In this document: one piece after another, positions 34,388 to 47,085 of the stretch
Layout of the letters: every line of letters starts with the position of its first letter
How positions within the stretch are numbered: the stretch's first letter is position 1
NCBI RefSeq assembly: GCF_001550065.1
Contig: NZ_LRUB01000013.1
Span: forward strand, 22,911-86,910
DNA length: 64,000 nucleotides
From: Kordiimonas lipolytica
Lineage (GTDB): Bacteria > Pseudomonadota > Alphaproteobacteria > Sphingomonadales > Kordiimonadaceae
Direction of reading: 5' to 3'
Program-made: the position numbers and the translations under genes
Notes under the pieces: model-generated
Databases searched by the model: none
Seen by the model: the letters and a program-made list of their open reading frames with translations, nothing else
What the model was told of the DNA's origin: nothing

Positions 34388-36685
34388 TTGTCGCCTATGG
34401 TGGCCGGGAATGGTCGCCCCGGTCGGGGCAATGATGCACAGAGGTCTTACCGCGTGACGCAGGCGCAACTTTTCAAGGATCAGGAAGTCGTGAGCGAGGA
34501 GGCAGGCGCGCGGATTAGCGTGCTTCTTCCGCTGCCACTCGCGGGTCCCCTGGATTACCGTGTGCCGGATGACCTGCGGGAACGACTGCACCCCGGCGTG
34601 GTGGTGGAGGTGCCTCTATCTGGCCGCAAGGCCATCGGTGTGGTGTGGCCAACAAAGGGCGGCGGCAAGACATTTCCGCTGGGGAAGCTGAAACCGGTTG
34701 AGCGTATCATCGATGTGCCGCCGCTGATGGACGACCTGATGCGATTCGTCGATTGGGTATCGGCCTATACGCTCTCGAGCCAGGGGGCGGTCTTGCGCAT
34801 GTGCCTGTCTGTCCCTGCGGCTTTTGGTGAGGTGCCGGTAAAAAGGCACTATGTGTGTGCCCCAAATGTGCCCGAGGGCCTTCGCATGACCCCCGCGCGG
34901 GAGGCGGTCTTGAAGGTGCTTTCTGACGGCAAGCCGCGCATGGCGCCGGAGGTTGCCTCGCTCGCGGGCGTGTCGGACGGCGTGGTGCGGGGCCTTGCGG
35001 ACGCGGGCGCCCTGGTGGCGCTGGATATTTCCGTCGACCAGCCTTATCCGCAGCCGGATACGGCCATCAAAGGCCCGAAACTGTCGGGCGAGCAGACGGA
35101 AGCGGCAGAGGCGATTCGCGCCGTCGTGTGGGAAGGCGGCTTCAAGCCTTTCCTGTTGGACGGCATCACCGGGTCGGGCAAAACCGAGGTTTATTTTGAA
35201 GGCCTAGCCGAAGCCCTGCAGGAAAAAGGCACACAGGTTCTGGTGCTGGTGCCTGAGATCGCGCTGACGAGCCAGTGGCTGGAGCGCTTTGAGGCCCGCT
35301 TTGGTGTCGCGCCCGTGGTGTGGCATTCGGAAGTGGGGCAGGCTGAGCGCAGGCGCGCCTGGCGGGCGGTGGCATCCGGCGATGCCCGTGTGGTGGTGGG
35401 CGCGCGCTCAGCCCTGTTCCTGCCGTTCAAGAAACTGGCTTTCATCACGGTGGACGAAGAGCACGACCCTTCCTTCAAGCAGGAAGAAGGGGTTTTGTAT
35501 CACGCCCGCGACATGGCGGTGGTGCGGGCCATGCAGGCCAAGTGCCCGGTGGTATTGGCCAGCGCGACGCCAAGCCTAGAGACGCAAGTGAATGCGGACG
35601 AAGGCAAATATGAGGTGCTGAAGCTTCGGGAGCGCCACGGTGTGGCCGTGCTGCCGGAAATGCGCGCCGTGGACATGCGCGCTGAACCGCCTGAAGCAGG
35701 TACCTGGCTGTCGCCAATACTCGTTCGCGAGATCGAGGAAACGCTGGCGGCGGGCGAGCAGGTGATGCTGTTCCTGAACCGTCGCGGCTATGCGCCTCTC
35801 ACACTCTGCCGCACTTGCGGGCACCGCATTGAATGCCCCAGTTGTTCAGCCTGGCTGGTGGAACACCGCTTCCGTCAGGAACTGCAATGCCACCACTGCG
35901 GCCACATGGAGCCGATCCCCGAAGCCTGCCCAACGTGCGAAAGCAAGGAAAGCCTGGTGGCCTGTGGGCCCGGCGTGGAGCGCCTGTTTGAGGAAGTGAC
36001 CCGCCGGTTTGCGGACGCCCGCACCAGCGTGATGACCAGCGACACGATGATGAGCCCCAGCCAGACTGCAGCGGTGGTGAAGGAAATTGCGGGCGGGCAT
36101 CTGGATATCGTGATCGGCACCCAGATTGTCACCAAGGGATACCATTTCCCCAACCTGACGCTCGTTGGCGTGGTGGACGCTGACTTGGGCCTTCGGGGCG
36201 GGGACCTGCGCGCGGGCGAACGCACCTACCAGCAGCTGGTGCAGGTGGCGGGCCGGGCGGGCCGGGCGGAAAAGCCGGGCAAGGTGTTGCTGCAGAGTTA
36301 TGAGCCCGAGCACCCGGTGGTGCAGGCGCTCCTGACCGGGGACGGTGACGCCTTCATGGCGGCAGAAAAGACTGCCCGCGCCCAATATCATATGCCGCCC
36401 TTCGGCAAGCTTGTGGCGGTGATCCTTTCGGGGCCTGAGATGGCAGAGGTGCTGGAGGTGGGTCGCGCGCTTGCCAAAGCCGCTCCCGTGGAGCACGGCG
36501 TGGATATCGTGGGCCCGGCGCCCGCGCCCATGGTGCGCATTCGCGGCCAGCACCGTTTCCGGATGCTGCTGCATGCCAAGAAGCATGTGAAGGTGCAGCA
36601 ACTGGTGCGGGCCTGGATGATGCGGGTAAAGCCGAAATCAAGCGTCCGCATCAAGGTGGACATCGACCCCTATAGCTTCATGTAA
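34388..36685 (+). CDS. priA: Primosomal protein N' (replication restart helicase PriA)
   Basis: The protein has an N-terminal DNA-binding domain (RISVLLPLPLAGPLDYRVPD), Walker A LDGITGSGKTEVYFEGL, the DEAH-like box VDEEHDPSFKQEE, and the PriA zinc cluster with CRTCGHRIECPSCSAW and CHHCGHMEPIPEACPTC. The C-terminal lobe has GTQIVTKGYHFPNLTLVGVVDAD. PriA reloads the replisome at stalled forks. 765 residues is the maximum length; the true start could be the GTG at 34454 (VTQAQLFKD). Confidence 0.95.
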   Translation: MSPMVAGNGRPGRGNDAQRSYRVTQAQLFKDQEVVSEEAGARISVLLPLPLAGPLDYRVPDDLRERLHPGVVVEVPLSGRKAIGVVWPTKGGGKTFPLGKLKPVERIIDVPPLMDDLMRFVDWVSAYTLSSQGAVLRMCLSVPAAFGEVPVKRHYVCAPNVPEGLRMTPAREAVLKVLSDGKPRMAPEVASLAGVSDGVVRGLADAGALVALDISVDQPYPQPDTAIKGPKLSGEQTEAAEAIRAVVWEGGFKPFLLDGITGSGKTEVYFEGLAEALQEKGTQVLVLVPEIALTSQWLERFEARFGVAPVVWHSEVGQAERRRAWRAVASGDARVVVGARSALFLPFKKLAFITVDEEHDPSFKQEEGVLYHARDMAVVRAMQAKCPVVLASATPSLETQVNADEGKYEVLKLRERHGVAVLPEMRAVDMRAEPPEAGTWLSPILVREIEETLAAGEQVMLFLNRRGYAPLTLCRTCGHRIECPSCSAWLVEHRFRQELQCHHCGHMEPIPEACPTCESKESLVACGPGVERLFEEVTRRFADARTSVMTSDTMMSPSQTAAVVKEIAGGHLDIVIGTQIVTKGYHFPNLTLVGVVDADLGLRGGDLRAGERTYQQLVQVAGRAGRAEKPGKVLLQSYEPEHPVVQALLTGDGDAFMAAEKTARAQYHMPPFGKLVAVILSGPEMAEVLEVGRALAKAAPVEHGVDIVGPAPAPMVRIRGQHRFRMLLHAKKHVKVQQLVRAWMMRVKPKSSVRIKVDIDPYSFM

Positions 36686-37130
36686 GCCTTGCGCCTGTGG
36701 GGCTTGCGATTCGTGGTCTTTGGGCTGAATGCGCGCCGCAGTGCCGCCATCAGGCCGGAGCCGCAGCGGAAGCGTCCCCGTTTCCGTGTTTCATGCCCAT
36801 ATATATAAGAGTTGCCCGCGAGATGGCTGAAGTCGTTGATAGCTGGGGATTTTCGCAGAATCCAAGGGGCAGGGCAGCCGCCCGCGTTGGTGTTGGCACG
36901 GCGGGCCGAGTGGCATTTCTGAGCAAGATTGCAAAAACGGGTCCAAGGTGGCTTGCGCCCGCCAAATCCTTATGCTAGAGGGAGCACGCATTTCGGCTGG
37001 CCTTGGCCGCGATGGGCCTATGGTTAGGTTCGTTAAAACAGGTCAAAATTTGAGCGTGGGCGGTGCTTTCGGGTGGCCGTCTCACAAGTGTGTCAAACAG
37101 GTTCAGACCTAACCCAGGGGAACGTCTGAC
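36686..37130. other. 445-base gap between priA and the ATP synthase operon
   Basis: I see no convincing gene, tRNA or strong hairpin here. The open frames in this stretch lack ribosome-binding sites and family-like sequence. The right part (about 37000-37130) must hold the promoter and leader of the highly expressed atpHAGDC operon; I cannot assign the -35/-10 boxes with confidence. Confidence 0.5.
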
Positions 37131-39223
<2,093 letters not shown>

Positions 39224-39248
39224 GAAGCTGGATAGGAGAGGCTGAGCA

Positions 39249-40142
39249 ATGCCAAGCCTTAAGGATCTAAAAGTCCGCATCAATTCGGTTAAGTCGACGC
39301 AGAAGATCACCAAGGCCATGAAAATGGTTGCTGCGTCGAAGCTGAAGCGTGCGCAAGAGGCAGCTGAGGCTGCCCGCCCGTACGCAGAGCGGATGGAAAA
39401 AGTATTGACTGGCCTCGGCGCTTCCGTCGCTGGCCAGCCAGGTGCTTCGCCGCTTCTGGTGGGGACTGGCAAGGACGATGTGGAACTGGTTATTGTTTCC
39501 TCTTCAGAGCGTGGCCTCTGTGGTGGTTTCAATACCAACATCGTCAAAGCCGCCCGTGCCCACATCAGAGCGCTGATCGCAGCTGGCAAGACGGTCAAAA
39601 TCCTTTGCATCGGCAAGAAGGGCTACAATGTCCTTCGCCGTGAATTTGGTGATAAAATCATCGACGTGAAAGACATGTCGGCTGTCAAGAAGCTTGGCTT
39701 CGCTGACGCCCAGCCGATCGCCCAGGAAGTCCTGGCCATGTTCGAGCGTGGTGAATTTGATGTTGCAACGCTGTTTTATGCGAAGTTCCAGTCTGCCCTG
39801 GTGCAGGTGACAACCAAGCAGCAGCTCATCCCGGCTCCGATGCCGGAAGCGGCCAACGAAAACGAGGGCGCGGACGAGCTTGGCGGTGCGGCATATGATT
39901 ACGAACCAGACGAGACAGCGATCCTTGACGATCTCCTGCCTCGCAACGTGGCTGTGCAAATCTACCGCGGTCTTCTTGAAAATGCTGCGTCCGAACAGGG
40001 TGCGCGTATGACCGCAATGGATAACGCAACGCGGAATGCTGGCGACATGATTGATAGCCTGTCCATCACGTACAACCGTACGCGTCAGGCGAACATCACC
40101 AAAGAACTGATCGAAATTATTTCTGGCGCTGAAGCGCTTTGA
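39249..40142 (+). CDS. atpG: F1Fo ATP synthase subunit gamma
   Basis: The 297-residue central-stalk protein starts [28 protein letters not shown] and ends [36 protein letters not shown], both invariant gamma regions. The middle has [14 protein letters not shown]. An acidic insert ([20 protein letters not shown]) is normal for the class. It rotates inside the alpha-beta hexamer. GGAGAGG precedes the ATG. Confidence 0.97.
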   Translation: MPSLKDLKVRINSVKSTQKITKAMKMVAASKLKRAQEAAEAARPYAERMEKVLTGLGASVAGQPGASPLLVGTGKDDVELVIVSSSERGLCGGFNTNIVKAARAHIRALIAAGKTVKILCIGKKGYNVLRREFGDKIIDVKDMSAVKKLGFADAQPIAQEVLAMFERGEFDVATLFYAKFQSALVQVTTKQQLIPAPMPEAANENEGADELGGAAYDYEPDETAILDDLLPRNVAVQIYRGLLENAASEQGARMTAMDNATRNAGDMIDSLSITYNRTRQANITKELIEIISGAEAL

Positions 40143-40166
40143 GTTTGATTACACGAAGGAGTGTAA

Positions 40167-41588
<1,422 letters not shown>

Positions 41589-41608
41589 AGAAACGGGACA
41601 AGGACATC

Positions 41609-42016
41609 ATGACCGATACCCTTCACTATGAAATCGTCTCTCCTGAGCGCCTTCTGAAAGACGCAGAGGCAGCGATGATTGTAGTGCCAGGCACCGAAGG
41701 CGATTTCGCCGCGTTGCCAGCGCACGCGCCCATGATGTCCACGATCCGTCCTGGTGTTGTTGAGATTTTCGAGACCGAAGGCGGCGAGCCTGAGCGTCTC
41801 TTCGTCAAAGGCGGCCTGGCGCAAATCAGCCCGGCTGGCCTGACGATCCTCGCTGAAGAGACCCTGTCTCTTGAAGATGTGGATCTGGACGATCTCAACA
41901 CGAAAATCGCGAATACCCGCGAAGACATCGAAGACGCCAAGGATGATGTGGAACGCGCAGGCTTGGAAAAAGAGCTGGACTGGATGGTCGCCCTCGCGGA
42001 CATCGTCGCTCACTAA
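41609..42016 (+). CDS. atpC: F1Fo ATP synthase subunit epsilon
   Basis: The 135-residue product has the epsilon beta-barrel pattern LHYEIVSPERLLKDAEAAMIVVPGTEGDFAALPAHAPMMSTIRPG and a C-terminal two-helix region (LDDLNTKIANTREDIEDAKDDVERA). It regulates rotation and blocks wasteful hydrolysis. It is the last gene of the operon, before the hairpin at 42043. Confidence 0.95.
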   Translation: MTDTLHYEIVSPERLLKDAEAAMIVVPGTEGDFAALPAHAPMMSTIRPGVVEIFETEGGEPERLFVKGGLAQISPAGLTILAEETLSLEDVDLDDLNTKIANTREDIEDAKDDVERAGLEKELDWMVALADIVAH

Positions 42017-42042
42017 GCCTAGCCAATCGGCGAAAGAATAAA

Positions 42043-42077
42043 GAAGCGCTGCCCCATCCGGGCGGCGCTTCTTCTTT
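42043..42077. terminator. Bidirectional terminator after atpC
   Basis: GAAGCGC-T-GCCC (42043-42054) pairs with GGGC-G-GCGCTTC (around 42060-42071); T-rich tails occur on both sides (TTCTTT to the right, TTTATTCTTT on the minus strand). Confidence 0.82.
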
Positions 42078-42092
42078 GTGGGGGCCTGATAG

Positions 42093-42608
42093 TTACCCGC
42101 GGTCCTTCGACGGGTCTTCCCACACGCGCAGCCAGGCCTTCATTTCCGGGAATTTGGGGTGGGCCAGCTCGCCCTCCACTTCCGGCATGCCCGTCAGGCC
42201 CATCCAGGCGAGTAAGGGCACACCCGGCCAATGGCCGTCGCGGTAGATGCCTGCCGTGTGGGTGCCGCCGCCCTTGTAGCCGTGATCATGAAACACCACT
42301 TCGGGTTCAATCTCGCAGGCGACCGCAGCGGCGTATGACCAGGCCTGGGCCGCGATCTCTTCGCCCATGTCTGCACCGGCGTCAGCGAAACAGTCTTCGC
42401 GCTGGCTGGGCTTCATAACGGCGATATGCCCGGCCTCATGCAGCAGGTCGCCCGGGTACTTCATGCGGGCTGGGTCATAGACCAGCTCACCATGCTCTAC
42501 CCTTATGCCGGGCAGGAACGTATCGTCCGGCAGTTCGCCTTCGCGCGTGGTGATGCCAATGCCGTTCAGGAAGTCGGTGATTTTCTTGGTAACTGTCTTG
42601 TTGTCCAT
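42093..42608 (-). CDS. Hypothetical protein with HEAGH zinc-metalloprotease-like motif
   Basis: The 171-residue protein has LLHEAGHIAV at residues 55-64, the HExxH signature of zinc metallopeptidases, followed by an acidic EDCFADAGADMGEEIAAQAW helix that could supply the third ligand, and a VFHDHGYKGGGTHTAGIY loop. It has no signal peptide, so it is probably cytosolic. I cannot place it in a named family. It is convergent with atpC and separate from rppH. Confidence 0.65.
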   Translation of the reverse strand: MDNKTVTKKITDFLNGIGITTREGELPDDTFLPGIRVEHGELVYDPARMKYPGDLLHEAGHIAVMKPSQREDCFADAGADMGEEIAAQAWSYAAAVACEIEPEVVFHDHGYKGGGTHTAGIYRDGHWPGVPLLAWMGLTGMPEVEGELAHPKFPEMKAWLRVWEDPSKDRG

Positions 42609-42734
42609 AGCCCGATTGTCGCCCTTAAGGTGAAGTCAATAAACCTTATGGCGACGCGGGCCCGTTTGTCGAGGGCGGGTTCGGCGATTGCTGGCCTGAA
42701 GGGTTGTATGGGCGTGGTGACGCGCCGTTTCGGC

Positions 42735-43196
42735 CTATCCCAGCAGCTGTTTCACCACTTCGGTATAAACAGTGCGCTTGAAGGGGACGATTTCCTCCAC
42801 CAGCATGTCTGGCGTGGTCCATTTCCATGCGCTAAATTCCGGGTGGGCTGTCTCGATATTGATGGCATCATCGCCGGCTGTCAGTTCCATCAGGAACCAG
42901 CACTGCTTCTGGCCGCGGTACTTGCCGCCCCATGCCTTGCCCAGAAGGTGTGGTGGCAGGTCGTAGGTCACCCAGTCTTCGGTCTGGCGCACAAGCTTCA
43001 CCTGATCCGGTGCAACGCCGATCTCTTCTTCAAGCTCACGCAGGGCTGCGACTTCCGGTGCTTCACCCGCATCAATCCCGCCCTGGGGCATTTGCCAGGC
43101 ACCGGGCGTGTCGATCCGCTCGCCGGTGAAGACAAGGCCATTGGCGTTCACCAGCATGATCCCCACACAGGGGCGGTACGGCAGGTCTGTGGTCAT
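42735..43196 (-). CDS. rppH: RNA pyrophosphohydrolase
   Basis: The 153-residue product has [20 protein letters not shown], a perfect Nudix box (GGIDAGE...REL-EEIGV, about residues 39-61), and [12 protein letters not shown] as in RppH. It removes pyrophosphate from the 5' end of mRNA to start decay. It lies just downstream of the polysaccharide deacetylase gene (five bases), part of the minus-strand series typical of this class. Confidence 0.93.
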   Translation of the reverse strand: MTTDLPYRPCVGIMLVNANGLVFTGERIDTPGAWQMPQGGIDAGEAPEVAALRELEEEIGVAPDQVKLVRQTEDWVTYDLPPHLLGKAWGGKYRGQKQCWFLMELTAGDDAINIETAHPEFSAWKWTTPDMLVEEIVPFKRTVYTEVVKQLLG

Positions 43197-43201
43197 GAAG
43201 C

Positions 43202-44422
43202 TTATCTCGGCAGGGGTTGCTGGTTGGCTACCGCGCTGATGGGCACCAGCACGAAACCACGGGCCTCAAGCCCCGCGGCCCAAACCTTGACGGCATCGAT
43301 CGTGACCGGGTAGGGGCGCCCCATACCAACGGCATAATCAAGCGTGCGGGCCCGGCTCTCAAGTTCGGCCAGTTGCTTGGAAATCTCGCCAGGGTTCACG
43401 TTGTCGTCGATATAAGTGTTGTTGATGGCTGTGGGCATACCCAGGTCACGCCCCATGGAAGCTGCCCTTGAGTATTGCGACGCGCGGCTGTCCAGGAACA
43501 TCAGGCCCCGGCGGTGCAGTTCTTCTAGCACCGGGCGCAGGCTTTCGGATGCAGCGGTGAAGCGCGAGCCCATATGGTTCACAACACCCACATAGCCGGA
43601 CATGCGGCCAAGCGACGCTCGCAGCAAATTGACATTCTCGCGCGAGGACCGGCTGGTCAGAAGCGACAGCGGTCCCGGGTCATTCTGCGGATAGTTCACC
43701 GGCTCCATCGGGATCATCAGCAATACTTCGTGGCCCGTGCGGCGGCTTTGCACGCCCCATTCGAACCCGTCGGATGAATAGGGTGAAAAGGCAAAGGTGA
43801 CAGCCGAAGGCAGGTCAGAAATCGCGCGCTGGGTGCTGTTCCTGCGCATGCCAAGGTCGGTGATCACAATCGCAATCTTGTGCAGGTACCGGTTGCGCGG
43901 CATGGGGGCGGCATATTCGTCAAACGGGCGGCGCCCTTCCGTGGAAATACGCGGCAGTGGCCCCTGGTTGGTCTGTTCGATCAGGTCCGGGTTCGGTTCC
44001 ACGCGAATGCCGCTGGAAATCTGTGCCCGTGAGGTCGGCTGGGTCTGCGGCGTTTCAACGGGGCGGGACAGGCCTGTGGCCATGTCCTGCTGCATCGCAG
44101 GCTGATCGTCGGCCCTGTCTGGTGCTGCGTCTGGTGTTGTTGCTGGCTCATCGGCTGGTGTGTCTGTGTCCTGATGGTCACTGACGACAGGGGCAGGGCC
44201 TTCTTCTTCGACCGCAGGTTCCTCGTGGGACGACGTCTGATCGTCTGCCGGCTGCGTCTGGTCTGGCTCATGGCTGGTGCCATTGTCGGCCATCTGGTGT
44301 GTGTCAGCAGCGTCCGGTTTCGCGTTCGGGTCATAGGACAGTTCAAAGTAAACCGTTCCCCCGACAACGATAATCAGGCTGATGGCCCAAGCGGCTAGAA
44401 GAGCATTAAGACTGGACGGCAC
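43202..44422 (-). CDS. Divergent polysaccharide deacetylase family protein
   Basis: The 406-residue protein has an N-terminal membrane anchor (about 8-28), a long acidic, Pro/Thr/Asp-rich linker (about 30-150) and a C-terminal domain with [42 protein letters not shown] and [12 protein letters not shown]. This matches the divergent polysaccharide deacetylase family (DUF610/YibQ-like), periplasmic proteins linked to envelope metabolism. It sits between ctpA and rppH, as in many relatives. Confidence 0.88.
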   Translation of the reverse strand: MPSSLNALLAAWAISLIIVVGGTVYFELSYDPNAKPDAADTHQMADNGTSHEPDQTQPADDQTSSHEEPAVEEEGPAPVVSDHQDTDTPADEPATTPDAAPDRADDQPAMQQDMATGLSRPVETPQTQPTSRAQISSGIRVEPNPDLIEQTNQGPLPRISTEGRRPFDEYAAPMPRNRYLHKIAIVITDLGMRRNSTQRAISDLPSAVTFAFSPYSSDGFEWGVQSRRTGHEVLLMIPMEPVNYPQNDPGPLSLLTSRSSRENVNLLRASLGRMSGYVGVVNHMGSRFTAASESLRPVLEELHRRGLMFLDSRASQYSRAASMGRDLGMPTAINNTYIDDNVNPGEISKQLAELESRARTLDYAVGMGRPYPVTIDAVKVWAAGLEARGFVLVPISAVANQQPLPR

Positions 44423-44480
44423 GATCGTGAATCCCTCTTGAGTTTTCAGTCATGCCGTCCAATACGGCGCATGAAGTCTT

Positions 44481-45833
44481 TTAGCGGACCTCGGCAACCT
44501 GTGATTTTGGAAGGCCTGACATATTCTTCAGTAGCTTAATCGCATACCTGAGCTGTACGTCAACCTGTTCGTCGCTGGTTTCGTTGGTTTCGCCAACATT
44601 GTCCACTTCATCGGTCATTGCCTGGGCATCATATTCGCCGTCGAACTCGCCGGTGCGGTCGATGCTGTCCTGGTCATTGGCAATGTGGCCCTGCAGGTCT
44701 GCCTCGCGGCGTGGGTTGCCGCGCTGGCCCGCAGGCCGCGGGAACAAGACTTCAATGTCCGGCTCAACGCCGCGTTCCTGGATCGACTTGCCGCTTGGCG
44801 TATAGTAGCGCGCGGTCGTCAGCCGGATGGCGCGGTCGCCCGCGCGGCCCAGGCGGATTTCGCTTTGCACCGTGCCTTTGCCGAACGTCTTGTCGCCCAG
44901 CACGATGGCGCGGCGATGATCCTGCAGCGCACCAGCCACAATTTCAGATGCAGACGCGGAATAGGCGTTGGTCAGCACAACAACCGGCAGGCCGTCCAGC
45001 ATGTCGCCGGATGTTGCGTACCAGCGGTTATTGTTCTGGCGGCGGCGACCGCGGGTGGAAACAATCTCACCGCGGTCAAGGAAGGCATCAGACACACGGA
45101 TCGCTTCGTCAAGAAGGCCGCCCGGGTTGTTCCTCAGGTCAAGGATCACGCCGTCGAGGTCTGGGCCCAGTTGCGCCTTGATGGCTTCGATGGCTTTTTC
45201 AACGCCGTCGCCGGTTTGCATGTTGAAGGTGGTCACGCGGATATAGCCGATGGTGTCGTCTTCAATGCGGTGACGCACGCTTTGCACCATGATCTTCTCG
45301 CGGACGATCGTGATGTCGAACGGGGCGTCATAGCCTTCGCGCACAACCGTGACCACAATGGGCGCACCCACAGCGCCGCGCATCTTCTTCACGGCTTCGG
45401 TCAGCGTCTTGCCCTGGATGGCTTCACCGTCGATATGGGTGATATAGTCGCCGCCCTTGATCCCGGCCTTGTCCGCCGGGGTGTCATCAATGGGGGAGAC
45501 AACCTTCACCACGCCTTTTTCCATCTGAACCTCAATGCCCAGGCCGCCATATTCGCCTTCCATCTGGACGCGAACCTGCTGGTAGATATCAGGATTCAGG
45601 TACGTTGAGTGTGGGTCAAGGGAGCGAAGCATGCCCTGGATGGCCGCCTCGATCACTTCCCGATCGTCAACTTCGTCAACATATTCGGACCGGACGCGCT
45701 CGAAGATACGCATCAGCAGGTCAAGCTGCTCATAGAACTCATCCTGGTTCTTGCGCGTGTCTGCCTGCACGGCTACGGGCGCCATCAGCGCTATCATCAG
45801 CGCCGTCACCGTCCCGGTAATAAGTTTCCGCAT
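44481..45833 (-). CDS. ctpA: C-terminal processing peptidase, S41 family
   Basis: From the ATG at 45833 (MRKLITGTVTALMIALMAPV), with AAAGGTG upstream, the product has 450 residues: a signal peptide to about 24, a PDZ domain (GLGIEVQMEKGVVKVVSPIDDTPADKAGIKGGDYI), and the S41 domain with LRNNPGGLLDEAI, the catalytic serine in NAYSASASEIVAGAL and the lysine in VLGDKTFGKGTVQ. It trims periplasmic substrates. It is next to the EnvC-like gene, its usual neighbour. Confidence 0.95.
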   Translation of the reverse strand: MRKLITGTVTALMIALMAPVAVQADTRKNQDEFYEQLDLLMRIFERVRSEYVDEVDDREVIEAAIQGMLRSLDPHSTYLNPDIYQQVRVQMEGEYGGLGIEVQMEKGVVKVVSPIDDTPADKAGIKGGDYITHIDGEAIQGKTLTEAVKKMRGAVGAPIVVTVVREGYDAPFDITIVREKIMVQSVRHRIEDDTIGYIRVTTFNMQTGDGVEKAIEAIKAQLGPDLDGVILDLRNNPGGLLDEAIRVSDAFLDRGEIVSTRGRRRQNNNRWYATSGDMLDGLPVVVLTNAYSASASEIVAGALQDHRRAIVLGDKTFGKGTVQSEIRLGRAGDRAIRLTTARYYTPSGKSIQERGVEPDIEVLFPRPAGQRGNPRREADLQGHIANDQDSIDRTGEFDGEYDAQAMTDEVDNVGETNETSDEQVDVQLRYAIKLLKNMSGLPKSQVAEVR

Positions 45834-45875
45834 GTTGACACCTTTCTTTATGTTCTTACTCAAAACCCGCCCGCG

Positions 45876-47054
45876 TTACCGCGCGGATGCTGTTTGCCTG
45901 TTCAGCCATGGGGCCGGGTCAACCGATTCCCCATTGCGCCTCAGTTCCATATAGAGCTCCGCGAGCGCCTTGTTGTCGCTCATGGAACCCACGGGTTCTC
46001 CCGCCAGAACCCATTGGCCCACCACGGCCTGTAAGTCCGTCAGCCCGGCCAGAAGGCTATGGTAGCCGTCCCCGTGCGAGATGATCAAGAGCTGGCCATA
46101 GTTCCTGAACGGTCCCGCAAATACGATCTGGCCGTCATAAGGCGACACGATCTGGGCACTTTGCCGCGTTTTGATGCGGATACCCCGCACATGCACGGCG
46201 CCTTCAATTTCCCCGAACCGGGCGACAATCGACCCGATCGCCGGATAGGTCAGGCGACCCTTCATCCGGGTAATCGGCGTCCTGAGCGTCGGCGCGGGCA
46301 GGGGAACCACCGGCTTTTGCCTAGGGCTAACAGGAACCGGCGCAACCTGCTTCCGTTTTGCGGCCTGCTGTTCCAGTTTTTCGACCAAATCCCTAAGGCT
46401 GGATGCTCTTTCCGCGATTTCCGCCAGTTCCTTGGCCAATCCTTCGGCCTGCACGGTCGCTCTTTGGGCTTCCGCTTTCCGCTTATCCAAGAGTGAACCA
46501 AGTTTTAGTTGACGTTGGGTTAATTCTGCCAAGGTATTTTTCAGTGCGAAACGCTCCTGGCTCAAGGCTTCCTGCAGCGATGCAAGGATGCCGAGCTCCT
46601 GCCGCAGTGTCTCTGTCTGGCTGTTGATCTCCGGCACCAGATTGCCCATCAGGGACGCGGTGCGCGCCGTCGTGATGGCCTCGCTGGGCTGCACAAGCGT
46701 GAAGGCGACAGGCCTTTTGGACAGGCGCTGCAGCGCGGACAACAGTTTCAGCAGCTCGCCGCGGCGGGCGTCCAACTGGTCTTTCTTGGCTGTGGTCTCT
46801 GCTTCCAGGTCCTTGATGCGGTCTTCAAGACGCAGGGCTTCTTCTTCGCTCATGCGAATGTCACGGGCCGCGGCCACCAGGTCTTCGGAAAGCTGCTGTG
46901 CTTCTTCCGCGGCTTCCTTGGCCGCTTCTTCAAGCGCGAGACGCTGCTTTTCCTTGGCTTCCTGCTCGCGCTCCAGCCGTTCCAGGTTCGATTCTGCCGC
47001 ATCCTTGCGGTCCTGCGCGCTTGCCAGTGGCGCGGCAAGGCAAAGCGCCAGCAC
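45876..47054 (-). CDS. envC: Murein hydrolase activator EnvC-like protein
   Basis: The product has a long coiled coil (about 15-215), a basic Pro-rich linker and a C-terminal LytM/M23 domain (RLTYPAIGSIVARFGEIEGAVHVRGIRI...GQLLIISHGDGYHSLLAGL). Several metal-binding residues of active M23 peptidases are absent, as in EnvC proteins that activate amidases at the septum. The GTG at 47054 leaves a short signal peptide without positive charges. A CTG at 47069 is eight bases after AGGAG and gives a better signal peptide, so initiation may be non-standard. The frame overlaps the end of gpmI. Confidence 0.85.
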   Translation of the reverse strand: MLALCLAAPLASAQDRKDAAESNLERLEREQEAKEKQRLALEEAAKEAAEEAQQLSEDLVAAARDIRMSEEEALRLEDRIKDLEAETTAKKDQLDARRGELLKLLSALQRLSKRPVAFTLVQPSEAITTARTASLMGNLVPEINSQTETLRQELGILASLQEALSQERFALKNTLAELTQRQLKLGSLLDKRKAEAQRATVQAEGLAKELAEIAERASSLRDLVEKLEQQAAKRKQVAPVPVSPRQKPVVPLPAPTLRTPITRMKGRLTYPAIGSIVARFGEIEGAVHVRGIRIKTRQSAQIVSPYDGQIVFAGPFRNYGQLLIISHGDGYHSLLAGLTDLQAVVGQWVLAGEPVGSMSDNKALAELYMELRRNGESVDPAPWLNRQTASAR

Positions 47055-47085
47055 GCTGGCGCCTAACAGGCTATATGCTCCTGCT

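Noticed and set aside
36697..36978. 93-residue frame between priA and atpH
   Set aside because: No ribosome-binding site, no family match and an overlapping frame on the other strand; nothing supports translation.
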